This document shows, piece by piece, positions 41,101 to 53,100 of a stretch of 64,000 nt of DNA. Source of the stretch: Eukaryota sp. TZLM1-RC (Eukaryota > Metamonada: BaSk clade); NCBI GenBank assembly GCA_040285825.1, contig JAUPSS010000004.1, positions 6,765,658-6,829,657 of the forward strand. Reading direction: 5' to 3'. Made by a program: the position numbers and the translations under genes. Each line of letters begins with the position of its first letter. Within the stretch, counting starts at the first letter, position 1. Under the pieces are notes generated by a model, which saw only the letters and a program-made list of their open reading frames with translations, had not been told where the DNA came from and did no database searches.

Positions 41101-44100
41101 AGGGAAGCTCTATTCTTGAGGGCGATTTGAAGATAGGTTCTGATGATAATGTTCATGATAACTCTTTATTTGCCAATGAAGGTACTTTTAAGGTTGAAGG
41201 TTCTCTAGTTCAGCTACCATTTGGTATTTCCAATACTGGTTCAATCACTTTTAGTAATTCGGAATCAATTAATTTACAATTACCCAGTCCTGAATCAACC
41301 TCTTTTGACTGTGAAGGTGGAATTTTCAACTTTAACAACTTTGTTTTAAAAGATGGACATTTGGAATTATCAAAATGTAAAGTAGAATCTGGTAAAAATG
41401 TTCAAATTGATGATGAAACTATTTTGGAAATTAACAAATTACAAGAAAATTCTGATTTAGAACTCATAAATAAGGGCTCTTTATTCTGTAAGGGAACTTT
41501 TGATTCACCTCTTTCTAGTTTGACGCTTCAAGGTACTTTCTCAGCTGAAAGTACTATTGAAATTCAAGATTTTATTTGGAATTCTGGTTCAGTTAATGGT
41601 AAAGTTGAGGTAACTTCATTGTTTTCCTCTCCTAGTTCTGGAAGCCGTGTACTTGAGGAAAACTCTTTACTTGTGTTGAACAATGTTGGTAAAGTTAAGT
41701 TAGTGGATTTTATTTGCAATTATGGCTGTAAGGGTCTTTTAAATAAGGGAAATTCTATTCTTGAAGGCGATTTGAAGATAGGTTCTGATGACAATGTTCA
41801 TGATAACTCTTTATTTGCCAATGAAGGTACTTTTAAGGTTGAAGGTTCTCTAGTTCAGCTACCATTTGGTATTTCCAATACTGGTTCAATCACTTTTAGT
41901 AATTCGGAATCAATTAATTTAGAATTGCCCAATCCTGAATCAACCTCTTTTGACTGTGAAGGTGGAATTTTCAACTTTAACAACTTTGTTTTAAAAGATG
42001 GACATTTGGAATTATCAAAATGTAAAGTAGAATCTGGTAAAAATGTTCAAATTGAAGATGAAACTATTTTGGAAATTAGCAATTTACAAGAAAATTCTGA
42101 TTTAGAACTCATAAATAAGGGCTCTTTATTCTGTAAGGGAACTTTTGATTCACCTCTTTCTAGTTTGACGCTTCAAGGTACTTTCTCAGCTGAAAGTACT
42201 ATCGAAATTCAAGATTTTATTTGGAATTCTGGTTCAGTTAATGGTGAAGTTGAGGTAACTTCATTGTTTTCCTCTCCTAGTTCTGGAAGCCGTGTACTTG
42301 AGGAAAACTCTTTACTTGTGTTAAACAATGTTGGTAAAGTTAATTTAGTGGATTTTATTTGCAATTATGGCTGTAAGGGTCTTTTAAATAAGGGAAACTC
42401 TATTCTTGAAGGCGATTTGAAGATAGGTTCTGATGATAATGTTCATGATAAGTCTTTATTTGCCAATGAAGGTACTTTTAAGGTTGAAGGTTCTCTAGTT
42501 CAGCTACCATTTGGTATTTCCAATACTGGTTCAATCACTTTTAGTAATTCGGAATCAATTAATTTAGAATTGCCCAATCCTGAATCAACCTCTTTTGACT
42601 GTGAAGGCGGAATTTTCAACTTTAACAACTTTGTTTTAAAAGATGGACATTTGGAATTATCAAAATGTAAAGTAGAATCTGGTAAAAATGTTCAAATTGA
42701 TGATGAAACTATTTTGGAAATTAACAAATTACAAGAAAATTCTGATTTAGAACTCATAAATAAGGGCTCTTTATTCTGTAAGGGAACTTTTGATTCACCT
42801 CTTTCTAGTTTGACGCTTCAAGGTACTTTCTCAGCTGAAAGTACTATTGAAATTCAAGATTTTATTTGGAATTCTGGTTCAGTTAATGGTGAAGTTGAGG
42901 TAACTTCATTGTTTTCCTCTCCTAGTTCTGGAAGCCGTGTACTTGAGGAAAACTCTTTACTTGTGCTAAACAATGTTGGTAAAGTTAATTTAGTGGATTT
43001 TATTTGCAATTATGGCTGTAAGGGTCTTTTAAATAAGGGAAACTCTATTCTTGAAGGCGATTTGAAGATAGGTTCTGATGATAATGTTCATGATAAGTCT
43101 TTATTTGCCAATGAAGGTACTTTTAGGGTTGAAGGTTCTCTAGTTCAGCTACCATTTGGTATTTCCAATACTGGTTCAATCACTTTTAGTAATTCGGAAT
43201 CAATTAATTTAGAATTGCCCAATCCTGAATCAACCTCTTTTGACTGTGAAGGCGGAATTTTCAACTTTAACAACTTTGTTTTAAAAGATGGACATTTGGA
43301 ATTATCAAAATGTAAAGTAGAATCTGGTAAAAATGTTCAAATTGATGATGAAACTATTTTGGAAATTAGCAATTTACAAGAAAATTCTGATTTAGAACTC
43401 ATAAATAAGGGCTCTTTATTCTGTAAGGGAACTTTTGATTCACCTCTTTCTAGTTTGACGCTTCAAGGTACTTTCTCAGCTGAAAGTACTATCGAAATTC
43501 AAGATTTTATTTGGAATTCTGGTTCAGTTAATGGTGAAGTTGAGGTAACTTCATTGTTTTCCTCTCCTAGTTCTGGAAGCCGTGTACTTGAGGAAAACTC
43601 TTTACTTATGTTAAACAATGTTGGTAAAGTTAATTTAGTGGATTTCATTTGCAATTATGGCTGTAAGGGTCTTTTAAATAAGGGAAACTCTATTCTTGAA
43701 GGCGATTTGAAGATTGGTTCTGATGATAATGTTCATGATAACTCTTTATTTGCCAATGAAGGTATTTTTAAGGTTGAAGGTTCTCTAGTTCAGCTACCAT
43801 TTGGTATTTCCAATACTGGTTCAATCACTTTTAGTAATTCGGAATCAATTAATTTAGAATTGCCCAATCCTGAATCAACCTCTTTTGACTGTGAAGGCGG
43901 AATTTTCAACTTTAACAACTTTGTTTTAAAAGATGGACATTTGGAATTATCAAAATGTAAAGTAGAATCTGGTAAAAATGTTCAAATTGATGATGAAACT
44001 ATTTTGGAAATTAGCAATTTACAAGAAAATTCTGATTTAGAACTCATAAATAAGGGCTCTTTATTCTGTAAGGGAACTTTTGATTCACCTCTTTCTAGTT

Positions 44101-47100
44101 TGACGCTTCAAGGTACTTTCTCAGCTGAAAGTACTATCGAAATTCAAGATTTTATTTGGAATTCTGGTTCAGTTAATGGTGAAGTTGAGGTAACTTCATT
44201 GTTTTCCTCTCCTAGTTCTGGAAGCCGTGTACTTGAGGAAAACTCTTTACTTATGTTAAACAATGTTGGTAAAGTTAATTTAGTGGATTTCATTTGCAAT
44301 TATGGCTGTAAGGGTCTTTTAAATAAGGGAAACTCTATTCTTGAAGGCGATTTGAAGATAGGTTCTGATGATAATGTTCATGATAACTCTTTATTTGCCA
44401 ATGAAGGTATTTTTAAGGTTGAAGGTTCTCTAGTTCAGCTACCATTTGGTATTTCCAATACTGGTTCAATCACTTTTAGTAATTCGGAATCAATTAATTT
44501 AGAATTACCCAGTACTGAATCAACCTCTTTTGACTGTGAAGGTGGAATTTTCAACTTTAACAACTTTGTTTTAAAAGATGGACATTTGGAGTTATCAAAA
44601 TGTAAAGTAGAATCTGGTAAAAATGTTCAAATTGATGATGAAACTATTTTGGAAATTAGCAATTTACAAGAAAATTCTGATTTAGAACTCATAAATAAGG
44701 GCTCTTTATTCTGTAAGGGAACTTTTGATTCACCTCTTTCTAGTTTGACGCTTCAAGGTACTTTCTCAGCTGAAAGTACTATTGAAATTCAAGATTTTAT
44801 TTGGAATTCTGGTTCAGTTAATGGTAAAGTTGAGGTAACTTCATTGTTTTCCTCTCCTAGTTCTGGAAGCCGTGTACTTGAGGAAAACTCTTTACTTGTG
44901 TTGAACAATGTTGGTAAAGTTAAGTTAGTGGATTTTATTTGCAATTATGGCTGTAAGGGTCTTTTAAATAAGGGAAATTCTATTCTTGAAGGCGATTTGA
45001 AGATAGGTTCTGATGACAATGTTCATGATAACTCTTTATTTGCCAATGAAGGTACTTTTAAGGTTGAAGGTTCTCTAGTTCAGCTACCATTTGGTATTTC
45101 CAATACTGGTTCAATCACTTTTAGTAATTCGGAATCAATTAATTTAGAATTGCCCAATCCTGAATCAACCTCTTTTGACTGTGAAGGTGGAATTTTCAAC
45201 TTTAACAACTTTGTTTTAAAAGATGGACATTTGGAATTATCAAAATGTAAAGTAGAATCTGGTAAAAATGTTCAAATTGATGATGAAACTGTTTTGGAAA
45301 TTAGCAATTTACAAGAAAATTCTGATTTAGAACTCATAAATAAGGGCTCTTTATTCTGTAAGGGAACTTTTGATTCACCTCTTTCTAGTTTGACGCTTCA
45401 AGGTACTTTCTCAGCTGAAAGTACTATTGAAATTCAAGATTTTATTTGGAATTCTGGTTCAGTTAATGGTGAAGTTGAGGTAACTTCATTGTTTTCCTCT
45501 CCTAGTTCTGGAAGCCGTGTACTTGAGGAAAACTCTTTACTTGTGTTAAACAATGTTGGTAAAGTTAATTTAGTGGATTTTATTTGCAATTATGGCTGTA
45601 AGGGTCTTTTAAATAAGGGAAACTCTATTCTTGAAGGCGATTTGAAGATAGGTTCTGATGATAATGTTCATGATAAGTCTTTATTTGCCAATGAAGGTAC
45701 TTTTAAGGTTGAAGGTTCTCTAGTTCAGCTACCATTTGGTATTTCCAATACTGGTTCAATCACTTTTAGTAATTCCGTTCGATTAAAAAAACCTTTCGAA
45801 AACAGGGGCTCTGTTTCAATCAAATCTGATTTTGAAGGTGATGATCAGTTTTTGAATTTCAATTTCTTAAATTTAGGTGAGAACTCTTCTATTTTATGCT
45901 CTCTAATATTTAATTCTGACAAAGATTCTTCAATCATATGCCATGGTTGCTCAATTTTTTCTCCTGTTGAATCCCATCAAGGGTCTATGCATCTTTATGG
46001 CAATGCATTGCTTGCTTTCACGGTGTTGATGCAACAGTCCTCTTTACAATCACTGAATGCTCTAATAGTTTTTGAGAAGGGTATTACTATGGAGACTTCA
46101 CAACTGCACGCAGCAGATTCTGTATTTCTCTTAAACCACCAGAGCTTTGTTGTCTTTAACAGTGAAGTTAATTTGAACAAATGTACGTTTGCTGATGATG
46201 GGGTTTTGGATTTGCAAGATTGCGACATTATATTTTTCGAAGTTGAGACGCTTTCTGATTTAATCATAAGCTCTGCTATAGATTATTTGCTATCCAAATT
46301 GACCTGTGGTTTTAACATGGTGAAATTTTTGGGCCAAGGGTCACCATCCATTGATAACCTCACAACTGAGGATGTTATTATAGAGATTGAAGAAAATGAC
46401 CTTCTTGTTCATTCCTTTCACAACCATGGGACCGTTCTAAAAGGGAGTACTTTGATTATCAAAACCTATTTTCTTTCGTATAATCACTTGTTACTCTTAG
46501 ATTGTTCAATACTTGAAATTCTTTGTAATTCTCATATATTTCATACCATAGAGTCCAACAATCCATGTGCTGTGATTGTCAATAATGGGGAGCTTGTCGT
46601 TAATGGGAGTCTTATCACACTTCATATGGTAGACACTAATGATTTGTTTATCAATAATCTAATTACACATTTTGTCTCTTCACGTAACTCTCCTCTTTAT
46701 TTAAACTGGGAAGTTCTAACAACTAGAGGTTCATCTTTAGTTGTTACAGAAGATGTAGTTTTTGGAAAAAACTTGACTGTGGATGGCCTACTTACGTCCA
46801 GTAATTCCAAACTTTCCTTGAATGGAGAAGTGGTTTCCTTTTCAGTAACTTCTGAATTCAATTTAGACAATGTAGATTTGGTTGTGAATGGGAAGATTTT
46901 CTTTGATGGTCTATTGGTATTCAGCGAAGTGAAAATTTCTGGTAGTTCTTCTTTTTATCTATTAACCAACAGTTTTATTGATTCCCTTTCAATCCATAGT
47001 TTGAATGTTTTTCGATATTTGGAAATTGAGTTGTTAGAAGTGGGAACCTTGGTCATTGATGCTGATCATGAAGTTGATTCGAATGTACATACGGAAAATT

Positions 47101-50100
47101 TCACCTGGATGAAGGGTGATCTTTTTTCTTTGTCTTTATATTCTATCAACACTGAGAATTTCTTTATCAAACTTCTTTCTTCTAGTGTTCTCAATAATTT
47201 GTTCATTAATGTTACTCAGTTTTTTTCCATTTACTTTTCGTGTGAAGTTGATTTAACGCTCTCCTCAATTGAATTACATGGAAGAAGCTTTATTAATAAT
47301 TCAATAGTACTACGTTCATTTGATGACTCTAAATTGATCAATACGGGTGGCGTATATCTTGATGGTAATGATTTAGTCTTGTTCCAAATTCATTTTTACC
47401 AATCACATTCCGGTGGTTTCTATTCTTATAATTCTTCTATTGATTTTTTGCAAACTTTTGTGTTGAATGGATCCGTGGTGATTACTGAATCATATTTGAC
47501 AATGGTAAATGGAGAACTATCAGTGAATGGCATTTTTCTCAATTCAGCTTGGTCAGTTACTGGTAATGTTTCAGTTGGTGATTCTGTAATTGATTTTCGT
47601 GGGTCTTTTGTCTACAATTTTGGTCATTTGCATTTTTGGGATACCTTTTTTTATGTCAATGATACCGTAACTTTCTCAAATGCCTTGGATGCCGACTTTT
47701 TTGAATTTTCTGGAATTATTGATGTTTATGGACCACAATTAATCTCGTTTTTAAAAGGTGTGTTTGTTTTTACTGAAGCTACTTACTCCATCAATTCTAT
47801 TTGGTTTAATAACACAGAATTTTTTCTGTTTCTAGACTTATATAATTCTTCACTTTTTATGAATGTGGACAAGGGAGAAATTTCCTCTGAAATACGATTT
47901 TATGAAAGTGAAATTGTTGTCAACTCAACTGATTTCGTCTTTACCACTGATACTATTCTTAAGGGGCCTGGTAAATTAATCTTACTTCCTCAATCAACTG
48001 TAAATTTTAATGGATTTTTTCAAATTGATCCACACATCGAGATTACTTTGGCATCTCTGATCTTCTCAAAAGTTTCTGTTGTTCATCTCTCTTCAGTCTA
48101 TATTAATGGAGGCTTGATCACTTTTATGGGGTGTACTTTTGGTGGAAATTTTTCTTTTATAATGAATGATGGATCATTATCATTTCACTCCACTGATGTC
48201 TTTGTTCATGACCTTGTTGCACTTGACAACTCATTGACAAACATTGATAATCCACTGTTGGTGGGAGTTGGAAATCTCTCTGTAACCCGAGCTGCTTTTT
48301 TCTACAGTTCATCTTCCAACACAGATTTTACCATATCAAAGTCATCATTCACGGAGTCATTATTACATCTCAGCGGTGATAATGTTTTCTTTAACTTTAT
48401 GAGTCTTGAAGACTCCTTTTTGACATGTAATAATACAATCTCAGTAACCACACTGTTTCTCAGTAATTCCTCTATTACTGGTGGCAAGCTCCATTGTACT
48501 ACTTGTTCTGTTGACAAGGGTATTTCATTGGTGAATTCAACATTTGTCTCTGATAATTCATTAACAATTTCTTCTATGAAGACTTTGTTTATGCTAGATC
48601 ATTCAATTTTTGTAATTGATTCTAAACTAGTCCTTTCTTATATGTCTTCTCACTTTTTTTCAGCAAAAAACAGCTCAGTGGAATTTCTAGACGTAGTTCT
48701 GTTCGAAAATGTTGTTTTTATTTTTGAAACCGCTTGTTATTTTCACCAAAATGTCATTATTTCTAATGCTGTTTTGGAATTTACTAACATTGTTCACGTT
48801 GACTCAGAAATGACTTTGAACACTTCTACTCTGCTTATTGAAAACCTAATGGTTGTTGATGGTGTGTTGAATGGTAATTCTACTGATGATCTGGTTCTTA
48901 CTTCAATGGCCATTATCCAAGTTTATGGTCATTTTAATTTGGGTGAATGTTTGAATGTGGTTTCAGGAATTTTCATCTTTGAATATTCTTCTTCATTCAA
49001 TTTTGTTAATATTGAGTTAACCAATGGTGAAGTTGAGATATACGGTTCTATTCGAGATGAACTTGCTTTGGATTCTGTTTTGGTATCTACTAGCAATTTG
49101 TTATTTCAAAGTTTCATCAATTCAATTTCAATCGAATCCTTCTTTATTTACAGTGGAACTGTTACATTCAACAATATTTCAACTCTTCAAGTTTTTGATT
49201 TGGAGTTCCAAGGTGGAAATCTTTACTTTGAATATTTCGAAAATGCCCTATTTTTTGAAAAATTAATAGTAACTGGCTCCTTTGTGTTTTTTAATACAGG
49301 TTTCCCAGTAATCACTACCTACTTATTGTTTCAACACGGAGAAATATATGGAGAAGATCCATTATTGGTATTAAGCGAATTGAATCCTAAATTATCCCTG
49401 ATTGAGGGAAGTTGTTGCCCCTCACATTATTGTGAGTTTTTCATTACTGATCATCAACTCAATCAATCGAATTTGATCATTCTAGGTGAAAGTTCTGCTG
49501 ATGTGATGGATTTTGATCACAGTGAGGCAAACATACAACTTATTACTGCAAATAACATTTATCCTTACTTTGAGATTAATATTCTTGTTGAAATATCCAC
49601 AAACCAGAAATTTCAGCTTCTTTCAATCAATGTACCTGTTTGTCCACCTATCATTCATTCGGTCAGTAATCCTGGTACAAGAGGTGGTGAGGTTACTATA
49701 ACTGGAGAGAATTTTGGATCTGCTGCTGCTGTAGTAAGTCTTTCACCAATGGAGTTTTCTATTGTTGTCTCACCTGTTACTCATTTTACTATATTATTTG
49801 ATATTATTTCATATACTGGATGTCACAAACTTACTATTAAAGTCAACCATAATGGTATTGCTGATTCAGAACTCTGTTTTGTACCTCCTGAATTAACATT
49901 CTTGGAGCCCAAAAGACTGCCTTTCTCTGGTATTCTTGTGCTCAATGGAATGAATTTTGGTTTACTGCCTATTGACATTCAATTAGTAAATGCTACGTTT
50001 TCCTCATTTATTGAAATTCAGCAGCACGATAGACTTGTCATCAATTTTGACTATATTTGTTCTGAACAATCCTTTGTGGTCATATCTGTTGCTGCAGGCG

Positions 50101-53100
50101 GACAGAGCAGTAATTCTTTGTTGTTACGATTTGAATCTCCATTTCTAGAAGTAAATCCAAGAATTATACCTTCACAGAACGCTTATTTTACTATTACTTT
50201 ACCATTTAGTTCTTTTTTTTCCGAATGCTTATCATATTCTTTGTTACATTCTGGTTTTTCTTCAAATTTCACTGTTATTGGAAGAGATTCTCTGTTGGTC
50301 AACATTCCTCATATTGATGACACTTCATCATTGGTACAATTGGAAGTATTATTTATCAATAAAAGTGAAATTATTTCAAGTGAAATATCACTTTATGTTA
50401 CCACTATCACCGCAACAGAGCCAGAATATATTTGTTTTGTTAGTGCACCATGCACCATCATGCTTTACTCCTCTGATCAATCCTTCAAATTTAGTAATTT
50501 AGCATTTCTTGCTGATTCTTTTGTGGAATTCCTTAGTTACGAGACCAATGGACACTATGTCACTGTCAATTTTGTTTCACGGAACTCTGGTTTTATTTCC
50601 TTTTGTGTTGAAATATTTGATGGCATTTCCCTGGAATTTTGCCCTTCTGGATTGCCACATATTTTCGAATTGCCCCAAATCAATCAAAAATTGTTTCACT
50701 TTTTTGGAACACTTACATCTATATCATTTGAATTGCAACTGGAAAGAGCTTATCTTTATCCCAGAAGTACTTGGACAAAGTCTTTGTTCTTCGGGGACTC
50801 GGTGGAGCTTGAGAATATAGAAGTGTTATCATCTACATTAGAAGTCTCCTTAAAAGTACACAGACGTGGAACTTATCCCCTGTTTTCGATCCATGAATTG
50901 GGATATAGTTCTAGTTTAGGTGTTTCATTTGAAGTAGACAGTTTTGTTGGATTACCATTGCAAATTCCTCACAATGCCATGTTTACGGTAAATCTTGTTA
51001 CAAATATACAAGACTTATTTTTAGAAAAAGAAGGTCAATCCATACCCTTACTTCCAGGTTTCCAAAAATTGTTATTCTTAGAACCATTTTACTTTTTCAT
51101 CAAAAACTTTGCAAATACACAAATTGTGCGACCAAAGGTACTTCAATTTTCACACAATGTTTTGGATTACTTTGGTCCTGATGTCACTTTTAGAGCCGAA
51201 ATTACTTTTTCTTCTTCATTGGTGGTGAATGATTTGAATGTCATTGGCCACAATGTCTCAGTAGAAGACTTTGAAGTCCTTGGTAGCCATTTGGCTTTTA
51301 ATATTGTTACATCTGCTTTGGGTTCTTATTCTGTTCAAATTTCCAATCAAATTGATGGAGTGGGATGGTTTTGGAATGTTAGTTCTGTAGTTGTTGATCC
51401 ACCAAATACTTCTGTTAAGTCTCCGAATATTTTGAATTTAGCTATCCACGATACACTTTATATTAAACAAGAACCCTTCTTTGGAGAAACTAGCGTTTAT
51501 CTCAACGAAACACTGTCAGATTTCATTGCAAATGAAAATGGAATTTTTGAAATTTTTGTCGGTAATGTTGTATTACCTCGGAGCCAAAAGGCTCCGATTG
51601 TCCTTGGCTGGTTTATTAATGGCTTTAATCCATTTTTCATAGAAAATTTGGTATTGGTTAATTTGACTATAACTTCTGTCAGTGATGGAATTTCTGTGTT
51701 AATTCCCCGAGATATTGACCTTGAAATTACTACCGTTGATTCCTCTTGGAGCCTTAATTGTGAAGTTTTTGGGGTCTTGTTCGTTGCGCAAATAGTTAAT
51801 CATCATTCTCACGTGAAGATATCTTGTCTCAATGTTTTATCTCCAGTTTATGATGAGTTTGTAGATCTTTTCCTTGTTGTTGAGGGAATTTCTTTAGCAA
51901 AAACAGTAGTTGAAGTTGATGCGATTTTTGTGGAACTTTGTTACCCACAAACAGAGTTATTCCCCAAAATCACCAATCAGCATATTATTTCAACAAATAC
52001 TAACCAATTTAGTTTAATTACAAATGAATTTCGATGCTGTTTTGGAGTTTGTTCAGAATTTTATCCCACAAATAGCAGTTTATTTTTTCAATTTGATACT
52101 TTTTATGATGTTTATATTATAATTGTGGTCTTTAATTCTGATTGTGAAGTGTCTAGTGTGAATGCACCTTTCTTTGTGTCTTTTTCTGATGATTTGTCTG
52201 GAATTTCTAATTTTGATGCATTTTGCTCATCAATTCCGAACGGTTTTATTTATGCAGTCATCTGCAGACTTGATGTTATCTCGCCAAATTTGGTTGTTAC
52301 CAAGTCTGTTTCTATTACCCCCCTTCAAGACTTGGATATCACAGAAGTAGAATTTTATGGTCTTGCCGATAGTACCTGTATCTCTGTTCTTGATGTCAAT
52401 CAGGGTGTCAATTCTCTTGAGAATGACTTGGTTATTGAAACTTTTTTCCAGGAGTCAGAAGCAAGTACTCAAAGCTTTACCTCCAAGTCTAGCTTTTTGT
52501 TATTTGTATCTGGCAAGTTTAACAAAATTAGCTCCCAGTTTCTTATCGATTCTGTGTTAGTTGCACCCTTATGTGTGAATAAATACAAAGCGGTACAATT
52601 AGTGCATTTACCGGGTGATTTTGGTAAGTTTTCCTGTATGGATGCAAATGTAACCAGTACTGTCCTTGATCCTTTTGATGATGTGTCACTGAAGTGTTTT
52701 TGTTCTGATGATTTTGGATTTCCAATCAGCTGTAAGTCTCTTTCAATTAATCCTTATTTGATGGATGCCCCTCAACAATTGTTTTTTCAACAATGCAGTG
52801 ATCTCATATGTGAGTTTTCATTCATCTTTAATTTACCTGGCTTTTTTACTTATAGCTTTAACTTCCACCACCATACTGCATTGGTTTCGATTAACTTTAC
52901 ACAAACTTACCATGCTAGCCTTTTGTCTACAATGTCCAATGCAGATCCATGCCGATTATCTTACTTTAGCAGAAGAACTTGTGTAAAAATTAATCTAACC
53001 GTTCTTCTGTTTGAACATTTACCTCATCGAAATGAAACTTCTACAATAGAAAACACTGATTTAGTATTTAATGCTCCATATTATTCCATTTCAATCAGTG

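Noticed and set aside
40674-45775. Regular repeats considered as a CRISPR or satellite array
   Set aside because: The 645-bp period is an exact multiple of three, in frame within a single coding sequence, with no spacers. It is a protein repeat.
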